Part shown: piece after piece, positions 1 through 8,365 of the stretch
Position numbering within the stretch: the stretch's first letter is position 1
Layout of the letters: every line of letters begins with the position of its first letter
From: JALZVT01 sp964519335
Lineage (GTDB): Bacteria > Pseudomonadota > Gammaproteobacteria > Pseudomonadales > Azotimanducaceae
Assembly (NCBI GenBank): GCA_964519335.1
Contig: CAZFIA010000016.1
Span: 1-42,875, forward strand
Reading direction: 5' to 3'
DNA length: 42,875 nucleotides
Notes under the pieces: generated by a model
Seen by the model: only the letters and a program-made list of their open reading frames with translations
Told to the model about the DNA's origin: nothing
Database searches by the model: none
Translations under genes and position numbers: made by a program

Positions 1-3000
1 ATGCGACCGACAAATCAACCAGAGCGTCGCGTTGCCACCGCTCCATCTCTTCGCGATACATAAAGTCAGCATCAGGATGGCGACAGCCATAAAATAGAAG
101 CGCAGCACCTAGCTCAGATTTGCCGCTTTGCATGTGCCACATCCGATCCTGCATAAAGCCGCGAAACGGAGCGACGCCTGTGCCCGGCCCAATCATTATT
201 ATCGGTGTCGACAGATCTTCTGGGGGCAGGAAGTGAGAATCTACGCTGCGCACTCTGGCGGTAACTCTCTGGCCGACGTCGCATTCAGATAGATAAACCG
301 AACAGGCCCCTTCATAGACATCGTCCGAAGTCGACGAATCTGCTGAAGCCGACCGCAATACGCTAATCGACAGGTCGACACTGCGGGGTTCAACCAGAGC
401 ACTGGAGGAGATCGAATAATAGCGGGGTCGCGCAGGTGCGACGAACTCAAGAAACAGCTCAAAGGGTAATTCACACTCGGGAGCAGACTCGAGGTACTGC
501 AACAGGCTCACCCGAGCTTGCACGATCTCTTTCTCAAACCGATCACTGCTGTCGACCAGCGACTGCGCTTCTGCTCGGCGGTTGGGGCACTCAATAAACT
601 CGATCAAGCGCTTGAGAATGCGCAGTGACATAGGGTCTTGCAGCTCGATGTAGTAGGTAACAAGCTCTGAAACGCTTAGCTCTTCACCCACCGGCAACGG
701 ATCGTCACCTGGCGTGTTGCGAATCACGGCCACTTGCTGATCGGGTTCAAAACCAAACCGGCTGGCGACTCGATCTACCAAAGACTTGCGATTGCGCGGC
801 ATAACCAGGAGATGATCACCCGTCTTGTACTCAACCCCCTCGGGAAGCCTAAGACTCAAATGATGCTTGCTCTCGCCGTAGGCGGGACTGCCGGCGGCAA
901 GCTGCCGATTCTCTAATACCTCGAGCGCCTGCATGTCAGGAAAATGACTAAGCGCGGCACTGTGCTCATGCAGTTCATCAACACGATAGCGTGTTTTCCT
1001 CTGCGCAGCTTTTAAGCCACCGCTTCCGCCGCTACCATCCAACAAATCAAAGTGGTTGGCGCTGGCAAGCCACGCAGCCGGTATGTACTCATCAACTTGA
1101 CCAAAGAAGTCACTGCGAGCGTCTGCCTCACCCCGTGCAAGCAAGCGCGATGCGCCAAGCTGATCGAGCCATTCATCAAGCAAACGCGGCACTTGTTGAT
1201 AGGTAGTTGCCCAATCTTTGTTCCCTACACCCAACACGGCAAACTGCAGATCACTCGATAGTGGCGGAGAATTACCTGTGGCCGTTTGCTGCGCAAGCGC
1301 TTCGAGCCACTGATAGAACGCCCCCGCATTGTCGGGGGGTTGGCCGTTGTAAGAGGCGCAGACCACCAGCAAGGTGCCGTTAACAGGCAGCGCGTCGACC
1401 GCCTCATCGAGCGTTTTCAGAGTAACTGTATACCCCTGATCAGTCCCGTCTTCTGCCAAACGCTGGGCTATCTGCCGAGCGGAGCCCATGTTCGAACCGT
1501 AAAGAACCAACAGGGGCGTATCGTGACCCGCAGTCAAGGCAAGTGTTGCATTAGTCGCCTGGCTGTTCTGCCTGCCGGTTTCTTCAAGCACCTCTTCGCG
1601 ATCAGCCGCTGTACGCTCGCGAACCTGCAGATAGAAGTTGTCAGGTTTGAAGGTGAGCGTCTCTTTAACCTTTAGCTGATAGTTAGTGTGGTCGATCAGG
1701 TTGAAGCGCTGCAGCATCATGCCTATGACAAGGGTCGATTCCTGCATCGCAAACTGACTGCCAATACAGGCACGCTGGCCGTTTCCAAAGGGTTTAAAGG
1801 AATGCGGAGGGCGTTCCTTCTCTTTGGCCGGGGTAAAATTCTCTGGGTTAAACAGATGGGCGTTTTCGCCCCACACCTTAAGGTCGCGATGAAGCTGGGT
1901 GGTTAGCGCAAGTATAGGTAGGCGCTTCTTAACCGCGTAACGTCCGCCAATTACTGTGTCTTCATAAGGCGTGAGTTGCATAGCAGGTGCGGTTGGATGC
2001 AGCCTCAGCGATTCGTTGAGTATTTGACGAATGTAAGAGAGGCCAGACACTTCGCGCAGCGTCGGCGGCTTGGACAAATCGTGACCGAGTACGCGATCAA
2101 CCTCGGCACGAGCACGAGTCATAACTGCCGGATGCTTCAGCAGATGGTTAATGGTAAAGGCCAGCAATCCACTGGTTGTCTCGTGGCCCGCGATGAGAAA
2201 GGTAATTATCTGGTAGCGAATGTTCTCATCAGTAAGACCCTTTTCGGGATCATCCTGACTCGCGAGCATGAGATCGAGCAAATCGCCGACTTCGCCTACT
2301 CGACCGGTTTCTTTGCGCTCTTTGATTACCGTATCGACAACCGAATTCATATATTCGATGCCATCTTCGTAGGCGCGATTACGCCCGACGGCAAGCTTTG
2401 TAAACAGCGGAATGCGAACGCTCCGTGCCATGGCCTCGCCAAGGCACATGCCCATAGCGGCAACAAACGGATGTGCCTGCTCGCGACCGAAAGAGTCGAA
2501 TCTATAGTCAAACCCACACAACCCAATCACTTCTAGCGTGAGCCTTACCATTTCATCCGGAACGTCTACTTCGTCGGTACTGTTGAGTCGACCCCAGCGG
2601 TCACATAGCTGCTCGGAAACATCGAGCATCATTGGGAAATAATCCTGCATCGAACCCATTGAAAACGCAGGCAACAGCAGTTTGTGCGCTTTTACCCAGT
2701 TGTCTTCGCGAGTATGCGCCGTGAACAATCCATCCTTGGCAAAGTCGCGAATCTTATAGAGCGCTCCGCTAACCATCTTGTCGAAGCGAGACTCGTCACA
2801 CAGCTCTTCGATCAGCTCCTGACTCGACACCACGACAAGCTCAGCATCACCGGCAAACTTCAGCTTGTAGATTGGTCCTAGCTCTTGGGCCAGATTACCC
2901 ATAGATTCAATTGGCGAATCCAGATCGAGTAGATGGGCATGACCGCCAACAGGCCGTTCGCCATCGGGCTCAGGAATAGTCAAAAGCTCTGTGGTTGTTG

Positions 3001-3010
3001 GTTCTGCCAT
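1..3010 (-). CDS. Self-sufficient cytochrome P450 / NADPH-P450 reductase fusion (CYP102/BM3 type), C-terminus cut by window edge
   Basis: The frame is open from ATG 3010 to base 1, giving 1003 visible residues; P450 BM3 has about 1049, so only the end of the reductase is missing. Visible in order: a P450 domain with a DGLFT segment (Phe96), I-helix AGHETT (274-279), ExxR (E333, R336) and haem loop FKPFGNGQRACIG with ligand Cys415; an FMN flavodoxin domain with LYGSNMG near 503-509; FAD motif RYYS (863-866); NADPH motif IGPGTG (940-945). In the family, such fusions hydroxylate fatty acids and related lipids using NADPH, with no separate redox partner. The stretch before SSQ (residues about 50-60) has no basic residue or tyrosine where BM3 has Arg47 and Tyr51, so the substrate may not be a plain fatty-acid carboxylate. 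The start shares one base with the stop of the upstream SIMPL gene (TGATG), suggesting coupled translation. Confidence 0.96.
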   Translation of the reverse strand, partial: MAEPTTTELLTIPEPDGERPVGGHAHLLDLDSPIESMGNLAQELGPIYKLKFAGDAELVVVSSQELIEELCDESRFDKMVSGALYKIRDFAKDGLFTAHTREDNWVKAHKLLLPAFSMGSMQDYFPMMLDVSEQLCDRWGRLNSTDEVDVPDEMVRLTLEVIGLCGFDYRFDSFGREQAHPFVAAMGMCLGEAMARSVRIPLFTKLAVGRNRAYEDGIEYMNSVVDTVIKERKETGRVGEVGDLLDLMLASQDDPEKGLTDENIRYQIITFLIAGHETTSGLLAFTINHLLKHPAVMTRARAEVDRVLGHDLSKPPTLREVSGLSYIRQILNESLRLHPTAPAMQLTPYEDTVIGGRYAVKKRLPILALTTQLHRDLKVWGENAHLFNPENFTPAKEKERPPHSFKPFGNGQRACIGSQFAMQESTLVIGMMLQRFNLIDHTNYQLKVKETLTFKPDNFYLQVRERTAADREEVLEETGRQNSQATNATLALTAGHDTPLLVLYGSNMGSARQIAQRLAEDGTDQGYTVTLKTLDEAVDALPVNGTLLVVCASYNGQPPDNAGAFYQWLEALAQQTATGNSPPLSSDLQFAVLGVGNKDWATTYQQVPRLLDEWLDQLGASRLLARGEADARSDFFGQVDEYIPAAWLASANHFDLLDGSGGSGGLKAAQRKTRYRVDELHEHSAALSHFPDMQALEVLENRQLAAGSPAYGESKHHLSLRLPEGVEYKTGDHLLVMPRNRKSLVDRVASRFGFEPDQQVAVIRNTPGDDPLPVGEELSVSELVTYYIELQDPMSLRILKRLIEFIECPNRRAEAQSLVDSSDRFEKEIVQARVSLLQYLESAPECELPFELFLEFVAPARPRYYSISSSALVEPRSVDLSISVLRSASADSSTSDDVYEGACSVYLSECDVGQRVTARVRSVDSHFLPPEDLSTPIIMIGPGTGVAPFRGFMQDRMWHMQSGKSELGAALLFYGCRHPDADFMYREEMERWQRDALVDLSVA

Positions 3011-3717
3011 CAGTCAGCCAGGTAGTATTCAAGCGTTGACACAATGCGTACTTTCTTGATGTGGGGCGTGTTGCTGTCTCGATTACTGATGCTGAACTGA
3101 CCCTGTCGCGCCGCTTTGATCTTTCCAAGGGTACTGGCCGAATCGGCCGCGAACTTTTCAGCAACCTCGCGCGCATTGCGCGTGGCCTCTTCGACCATGC
3201 CTGGTTTCACGGCGTTCAATCCGGTAAATATGTACTCAGCTCGCGACTGATAGTCGTTAGCGCTAATGGTGATGCCCTGTTTGCCCAAATCACTCAGTAG
3301 ATTTTTTGCATTCAGCACAGCGTCTACTTTGGTTGTGTATACGGTCACCAAGCCATTAGCTGAGTAGCGAAAGCGCGAGTTATTGTTGCCATAATTGTTG
3401 GCTTGTTTGTCGACAATATTGGGCGGGCTGATGGTGACCTCAGAGGCTTCAAAGCCATAGCTTAAGAGGAATTCCTGCACGCGATTGCCATCGGATTCAA
3501 GCGCCGTTACCAACTCTTGCAGATCATTACCCGGTCGCACAAAACGAATAGGCCAGATGGCGATGTTGGCCGGGTGCTCTTGCTCAGCAAGGCCCTTAAC
3601 GGTAACGCTACGATCAAGCTGACGCGCCTTTAGAAGCCCTTCTCCGGCAAAGAAGCCGCCCGCTGCAATGCCCAACGCCAGAACAATCGCACTGATGAGT
3701 CGGACCGAATCGCCCAT
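3010..3717 (-). CDS. SIMPL-domain (DUF541, YggE-like) protein, membrane-anchored
   Basis: 235 residues. An N-terminal hydrophobic segment (about residues 7-28) could be an uncleaved anchor or signal peptide. The rest fits the SIMPL/DUF541 fold: a VTVKGLAEQE strand near residue 40, a central TISPPNIVD segment, and a C-terminal half with EEATRNAREVAEKFA. Family members are periplasmic or cell-envelope proteins such as YggE, linked to oxidative-stress tolerance; no enzymatic reaction is established. It sits between the citrate-synthase-like gene (78 bp upstream) and the P450, whose ATG overlaps this stop codon. The three genes therefore probably form one operon. Why an envelope protein is coupled to a P450 is unknown. 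Confidence 0.88.
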   Translation of the reverse strand: MGDSVRLISAIVLALGIAAGGFFAGEGLLKARQLDRSVTVKGLAEQEHPANIAIWPIRFVRPGNDLQELVTALESDGNRVQEFLLSYGFEASEVTISPPNIVDKQANNYGNNNSRFRYSANGLVTVYTTKVDAVLNAKNLLSDLGKQGITISANDYQSRAEYIFTGLNAVKPGMVEEATRNAREVAEKFAADSASTLGKIKAARQGQFSISNRDSNTPHIKKVRIVSTLEYYLAD

Positions 3718-3795
3718 AACCGACCTGAACGGCCAACCTTAACTACCAACAAGAGTCTTATTGTAGCGGTTAAGGCAGATGCGAGCCAAAAACCT

Positions 3796-4881
3796 TCAGG
3801 AGCCGAGATAAAGCGCGGCCGGCCTAATAATTCGGGCATTTTCCCGGCTCTCGAGCACGTGCGCGATGTAGCCAAAGACGCGGGCCATCGCAAACACCGC
3901 GGTAAATGCCCTATCGGGGATACCAAGCGCGCGGTAAACACAGCCTTTATAGAATTCCAGATTGGCGTGCAGGGGTTTGCCACGCTCTGCCATGACACTT
4001 GCGAAAGCAGCTTCCACCGCCTCCAGGGTCTGGTAGGTGGTTTCATGGGGTGTACCACGCACAAGTTCTTCCGCCAGACGTTTCACATGTATGGACCGCG
4101 GATCGACCACTTTATATTCGCGATGCCCCATGCCCATGATCTTTTCTGAGGCCTCGAGTTTTGCTTGCACAAACGCCTCCGCGGCGTCAGCACTCCCCAC
4201 CTGATCCGCCATTTCCATAGCGGCCTGATCGGCGCCACCATGCAGCACACCAGACAGAGCACCCAGTGCCGAGCTAATCGATGCGGAAAGCGATGCCTGT
4301 GTACTGGCGGTTACTCTAGCCGCAAAAGTCCCCGCGTTTAGACTGTGTTCCAACTGCAGTATTTGAGTTACCGAAAGCGCCTGGCACTCAAGGTGAGTCG
4401 GATTCTGGTGCCCGAGCATTTTTAAAAACCGGCCAGCATAGTCTTGCTCCTGCGGATACTGGACGGGTTTGCGAGCAATCATGGTTGCCACAATGTGTGG
4501 CAAACGAGCCGCAATCGCCAAACCACTAAGCGCTTCAATTTGTCGTGCAGACCCTTTGGTGGGTGGCATGGAAAGAAGCGGGACCAGGCCTTGTACTAAG
4601 GCCATAGGATGAAGATCGATGTGAGCTAGTACTGTCTTACTCTCCTGCGGGGTTAACTCTCCCCATTTATAGAGCAGCGCTGGCAGGTCTTCGTCGATCG
4701 CAAGGTTAGGCCAGTCAATGACAGCCGCGGCGACAGTCGCAAAGTCTTGTTGCACCCAATGATCAATAGACTGTCCTCGATAGCTTAAGTCGCCCTTTTT
4801 ACCTTGCACGTTACTAATGGCGGTAGCGGCAACCACAACACCTTCGAGACCGCTGTTAATGCTTGCGGTAGTTTCTGTCAT
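3796..4881 (-). CDS. Citrate synthase-like protein with Glu at the usual catalytic Asp position
   Basis: 361 residues from ATG 4881, chosen because GGAGA lies 9 bases upstream; the frame is open further upstream, but the extra residues do not resemble the family. Citrate/2-methylcitrate synthases condense acetyl- or propionyl-CoA with oxaloacetate. Family landmarks are present: LEHSLNAGTFAAR (His179), GVLHGGADQ with active-site His214, GMGHREYKVVDPR with His253, and a C-terminal FTAVFAMARVFGYIAH block. The catalytic aspartate, normally in N-V-D-F-Y, reads N-L-E-F-Y here (Glu309, codon GAA at 3957-3955). That suggests altered activity or a different acyl-CoA/keto-acid pair. The gene is first in a probable operon with the SIMPL and P450 genes and divergent from a LysR regulator. 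It is not obviously the housekeeping citrate synthase. Confidence 0.92.
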   Translation of the reverse strand: MTETTASINSGLEGVVVAATAISNVQGKKGDLSYRGQSIDHWVQQDFATVAAAVIDWPNLAIDEDLPALLYKWGELTPQESKTVLAHIDLHPMALVQGLVPLLSMPPTKGSARQIEALSGLAIAARLPHIVATMIARKPVQYPQEQDYAGRFLKMLGHQNPTHLECQALSVTQILQLEHSLNAGTFAARVTASTQASLSASISSALGALSGVLHGGADQAAMEMADQVGSADAAEAFVQAKLEASEKIMGMGHREYKVVDPRSIHVKRLAEELVRGTPHETTYQTLEAVEAAFASVMAERGKPLHANLEFYKGCVYRALGIPDRAFTAVFAMARVFGYIAHVLESRENARIIRPAALYLGS

Positions 4882-5048
4882 GAGCTTTTGTCTCCATCTT
4901 CTGTTAAGCGAAATACAAGCTTGTCCATGTTTAACCGGACTTCCTATCACCCCCGGCTTATTGCCCCATAAGCCAGACTGAACGCAACCTCCTCGACAGT
5001 GCGTTAAGCTAATAACGCACAGCAGGAACACCAACTGAAGCCCGCAAC
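4882..5048. promoter_or_regulatory. Divergent control region with two inverted repeats, probable LysR operators
   Basis: This 167-bp gap separates the minus-strand citrate-synthase-like operon from the plus-strand LysR gene. It contains two perfect inverted repeats: GGCTTAT-6 nt-ATAAGCC at 4955-4974, which includes a T-N11-A spacing typical of LysR-family sites, and GTGCGTTA-6 nt-TAACGCAC at 4999-5020, 29 bp from the regulator's start. LysR regulators usually bind such a pair between themselves and a divergent target. That this LysR binds here is inference. Confidence 0.6.
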
Positions 5049-5981
5049 GTGACCGACACAGCCAACACTTTCGACAAAGCACCGCTGCAAATTGAACGGC
5101 AGGAGATACGTGTGTTTGCGGCGGTAATGGACGCGCGAGGATTTGGTCGCGCCGCTGAACAGCTCGGCCTGTCGCAATCCGCTGTAAGCCAGGCCGTCGC
5201 AAGACTCGAGCACAAACTGGGCGCGGTCCTGCTGCTGCGCAATCAACAGCCCGAGCTGACCGAGGCCGGTTTGCGGTTCATGAAATTTGCGCGCACCGTT
5301 ATCAATGAAGAGGCAGCCACACTCGATGATCTGGCATCACTGCAATCAGGCGCTCTTTCTACCCTTAATCTTGCAATGAACAGCATGGTCAATCGCATTT
5401 ACGGCCACGAGCTGCTACTCGAATTTTGCGATCACTACCCACTCACTCGACTGAAACTCGATGTAGCGCCCAGTCGAGAAATTATTTACGGCGTCGATGA
5501 CGGTCGTTGGGAATTGGGATTTGGGCCTTTTCTGCACCATATGCCTGGTCACTTCACCAACCTGTCGTTTTTTAACGAGCAACGAACTCTGGTGGTTCAC
5601 AAAGATCATCCACTGGCGAGCTCACTGCTAAATTCAAAGGCAACCGAATTACCTCGTTTGCTGACTCAGGTGCCTTTGCTTACATCCTATCTTGACGACG
5701 CTGCGAAGCGTCCTGGGCTTGAGCGCTTGCGTAACCAATTTGCGAGCGTTTGGGAGATTTCCAATCTGGATCTGCGACTTGCTCTTGCCACCTCTGGAAA
5801 GGGCATAACCTATCTATCAAACCACTTGCTAAGAGAACTGGACGGCTTTGCGCCTATCGCTGGATTAGATATTTCTCTCATCGAGCGGGAGGTGGGGTTG
5901 AGCTACAAAACCGACGCTCCTCTAAGCGAAGGGGCCAAACGATTTATCGGCATCTGCCAGCGGCAGTTTCCGCCCGCCTAA
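5049..5981 (+). CDS. LysR-family transcriptional regulator
   Basis: 310 residues from GTG 5049. An N-terminal winged helix-turn-helix (about 17-76) has the classic pattern FGRAAEQLGLSQSAVSQAVARLE. A C-terminal substrate-binding-like domain follows (HELLLEFCDHYPLTRLKLDV, then a LALATSGKGITYL segment). LysR proteins sense a pathway metabolite and activate or repress nearby genes. This one is divergent from the citrate-synthase-like/SIMPL/P450 genes, with two inverted repeats between them, and convergent with the acyl-CoA-dehydrogenase-like gene, so it probably controls the former. The effector cannot be told from sequence. No strong Shine-Dalgarno is visible before the GTG. Confidence 0.95.
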   Translation: MTDTANTFDKAPLQIERQEIRVFAAVMDARGFGRAAEQLGLSQSAVSQAVARLEHKLGAVLLLRNQQPELTEAGLRFMKFARTVINEEAATLDDLASLQSGALSTLNLAMNSMVNRIYGHELLLEFCDHYPLTRLKLDVAPSREIIYGVDDGRWELGFGPFLHHMPGHFTNLSFFNEQRTLVVHKDHPLASSLLNSKATELPRLLTQVPLLTSYLDDAAKRPGLERLRNQFASVWEISNLDLRLALATSGKGITYLSNHLLRELDGFAPIAGLDISLIEREVGLSYKTDAPLSEGAKRFIGICQRQFPPA

Positions 5982-6014
5982 CTTTCGGTTTGTTGGCCTC
6001 AGCCTTTTTCCGAA

Positions 6015-7223
6015 CTACCTTAGCAAAAGCGGATAATCCAGTTTAGACCCCCACATTTGCTGGGCAACGCTCGCGTAGCGGTTTTCGCTGGCGAAACCGT
6101 GATGCCTGAGCACTTCCATGTCGCGGACTAAACGCGCGAGCTTACCTTGCTCGTAAATCGCCGACGTTCCGGCCGCATCAGCAACGAGGCGAACGGTTTC
6201 AGCAGACGCTTGCACACCGTGTGTGCCCGCAAGGTATAGATCCGCGCGCTGGGCATCACTAGTTTCCTCGCCGCGTTCAGCCCGCTCCCAGGCTTCGCGC
6301 AAGCTATCGAGAAAGTAACCGCGCGCAGCCCTATAGTTTGCCAGTGCCTTGCCAAACTTTAGTTGCGCGACCTGGCGCTCGCGCAGCAAATCGGCTGTAG
6401 CAGCTGGCGTTTTGGTCCGAGCAAGCGAGTTCAAAATATCCAGCGCCTGCCCCGCGATCGCCAACGAAATAGGCACGTAGGTAGCAAACATAACGCGACC
6501 CGGGCAACGATAAAGCGCGCTGTTGTAATAGCGATTGGCAATGTTTAACTGCGCGGCAATGGGGGCAGCATTGGTTTTCGGGACGCACACCTTATCGAGT
6601 ACAACCGAATTGCTGCCTGTCCCGCGCATACCCAGTACGTCCCAATCGTCTTCGATCACACAATCTGCAGCAGGAACAAGAACCATCACGCGGCTTTGAT
6701 CTGGCGAATTTTCTATAAGGGCGGGCGCCGCAATGTAGTCAGCAAAGTGACAGCCGCTGGAAAATCCAACGCGGCCGCTAACACTGAGGTCGGTGCCAAT
6801 GGCCTGTGCCTGCAACACGCTGTGACCACTGGCAGCCACCAGCGTGTGGGGGTCGTTTAACCACAGCGACTCAACCAACTCTTCTGGCCAACTGGCCGCC
6901 ATGAGCCTTGGCGAATTAGCCACCATCAGAAACCAGGCTGCGGCCGAGTCGCTGCGAGCCAATTCCTCGGTGATGAGCGCACAGCTCACGGGGTCGACTT
7001 CTTCCCCACCCAATGATCGAGGCAGAAACAGATTGCACGCACCCTGGTGCTTGAGTGCTGCGACCACTTCTGGCGCAAGCTGTCGTGCAGACTCCGCGCT
7101 CTGGGCGTGAGTTCGCAACACCGGACCGAGCTGCTCCAGCCGCTGTATCCAGTGCTCTGCTAGCCAATGCGTATAAGCCCCCAGCGACCTGCCCCTTATA
7201 ACGACCAAATTCGCCCCTAGCAT
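6015..7223 (-). CDS. Acyl-CoA dehydrogenase-like flavoprotein (possible flavin-dependent monooxygenase)
   Basis: About 402 residues from ATG 7223; the frame extends to a GTG at 7271 with no ribosome site, so the start is uncertain. The protein has the acyl-CoA dehydrogenase layout: an N-terminal helical part (ALKHQGACNLFLPRSLGG, then ITEELARSDSAAAWFLMVA), a middle beta part (VSGRVGFSSGCHFADYIA; DWDVLGMRGTGSN), and a C-terminal helical bundle. The GMRGTGSN segment and the lack of an obvious acyl-CoA catalytic Glu recall the group that includes HpaH/HsaA/DszC-type FMN-dependent hydroxylases, so oxygenation rather than dehydrogenation is possible. It ends 33 bp from the convergent LysR gene. A role with the nearby P450 operon is plausible but unproven. 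Confidence 0.88.
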   Translation of the reverse strand: MLGANLVVIRGRSLGAYTHWLAEHWIQRLEQLGPVLRTHAQSAESARQLAPEVVAALKHQGACNLFLPRSLGGEEVDPVSCALITEELARSDSAAAWFLMVANSPRLMAASWPEELVESLWLNDPHTLVAASGHSVLQAQAIGTDLSVSGRVGFSSGCHFADYIAAPALIENSPDQSRVMVLVPAADCVIEDDWDVLGMRGTGSNSVVLDKVCVPKTNAAPIAAQLNIANRYYNSALYRCPGRVMFATYVPISLAIAGQALDILNSLARTKTPAATADLLRERQVAQLKFGKALANYRAARGYFLDSLREAWERAERGEETSDAQRADLYLAGTHGVQASAETVRLVADAAGTSAIYEQGKLARLVRDMEVLRHHGFASENRYASVAQQMWGSKLDYPLLLR

Positions 7224-7305
7224 GCGGTCAAGAATTGCCGGCCTCAATAGCCAAAGTGCCACGCACTGCACAGAGCCAATCCAACAATTTACGTAATCTC
7301 AACGG

Positions 7306-7887
7306 ATGGCTGTCGAATATCACATCAACGAGCGTGATGAACTCATCACCCTCACCGCCGGCGGCGCTGTAACCAGCGCCGAGGCCTGTAGCTGCATCGA
7401 CAAAATGCTTAAAGATCAGGCATTTGATGCCAATCTGCCGCAGTTAATTGACCTCAGGGCGGCAGAACCCAGCGGCACGGCTGAAGACCTAGCAGAATTC
7501 GAAACTTTCTTGCTTGGTGACTACCAGCCCCGGCTGGGCTCAACGGTTGCGATTGTGGTCAATGAGGACTGGGATGAATCAACCTGCGCCAGAGCCTTCT
7601 GGGTGAGCTGCGCGCTGGGCCTTGCCGAACTGTTCGATGACTGGAATCAAGCCTGCAAATGGCTGGTGACCCGCGAATTCACGGCCGACCTGGCTGATAC
7701 GCCCGGTCTGCAATCCCTTGAGGGCGTTTTCGAAGAGGCGTTTCTTGAAGAGGATGAAGTCGATGGACATTGCCAGGAAGAAGAGGTCAGAAACGCTGAC
7801 ATAGCGTCTTCAGTGGACCCAGTGGACTCAGAGAGTGACGCCGAAGAAACAGCAGTCACATCAGATCCGGCTACACCACTAGGCTGA
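7306..7887 (+). CDS. Small acidic protein, SpoIIAA/STAS-like N-terminal fold suspected
   Basis: 193 residues from ATG 7306. The N-terminal 130 residues alternate strands and helices in a way that recalls SpoIIAA-like proteins: VEYHINERDELITLTAGG, then LPQLIDLRAAE, then STVAIVVNED. The last 45 residues are strongly acidic and low in complexity (EEAFLEEDEVDG onward), probably a disordered tail. There is no signal peptide or membrane segment. I do not recognise a characterised relative and assign no function. It is divergent from the flavoprotein gene at 6015-7223. Its last 17 bases overlap a possible small membrane ORF on the other strand. Confidence 0.8.
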   Translation: MAVEYHINERDELITLTAGGAVTSAEACSCIDKMLKDQAFDANLPQLIDLRAAEPSGTAEDLAEFETFLLGDYQPRLGSTVAIVVNEDWDESTCARAFWVSCALGLAELFDDWNQACKWLVTREFTADLADTPGLQSLEGVFEEAFLEEDEVDGHCQEEEVRNADIASSVDPVDSESDAEETAVTSDPATPLG

Positions 7888-7999
7888 AACCCGCCAGTAG
7901 CACGACCATCACGAGCCAGAACAGGTATCGGCTGAGATACGCGAGTGTTTGGTGCCGTGAATCAGCTGACGAGATGTAGCGCTCGTTGGTATCGGACAT
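7871..7999 (-). CDS. Possible 42-residue single-span membrane protein
   Basis: ATG 7999 to TAG 7871 encodes a 42-residue peptide: a polar N-terminus of about 22 residues (MSDTNERYISSADSRHQ) and a hydrophobic C-terminus of about 20 (YLFWLVMVVLLAGFSLVV) that would span the inner membrane once. A GCGAGAG ribosome-site-like stretch lies 4-5 bases before the ATG. It overlaps the 3' end of the convergent 7306-7887 gene by 17 bp. No family is recognised. A LexA box lies about 380 bp upstream on its side, so SOS control is conceivable. The evidence is start, ribosome site and membrane-like composition only. Confidence 0.42.
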   Translation of the reverse strand: MSDTNERYISSADSRHQTLAYLSRYLFWLVMVVLLAGFSLVV

Positions 8000-8365
8000 T
8001 TGAACTCTCGCTTAATGCAATTCAAGAGTCTCCCCCGTAAAGATGCTTGCTTCAATCGAATCCCGTAGTGGCTTTGTGTGTGCAATGTAACTGCTGAACA
8101 GATGCTTAAGACAGGATTGGATAGCAATTCGCGCCGCAAAAGTAGCTTTGTAAGCACTTTAAATTTATCCAGCAGACGAGACTAATGTGCGGAAAAAAGC
8201 GCTCTGAACAGCCGTTAGTCGCCTACTAAAAATGAAAGAAATATGGAATGTCTCAATTTGCTCACAGCTAACATCTTGATGTCATTCGGAATTTCAATTT
8301 GCCGAGTTTTTACCGGAATAAAGTCGCTTTTTTTCGCCTGGGAGAGGCGCTATATTGAACCCCTC

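Noticed and set aside
4882..5202. N-terminal extension of the citrate-synthase-like frame
   Set aside because: The extension overlaps the LysR gene and its control region and lacks family resemblance, while ATG 4881 has a good ribosome site.
7909..8157. 82-codon minus-strand ORF
   Set aside because: Its composition is unlike a protein and it overlaps the better-supported 42-residue membrane ORF; no ribosome site is seen.
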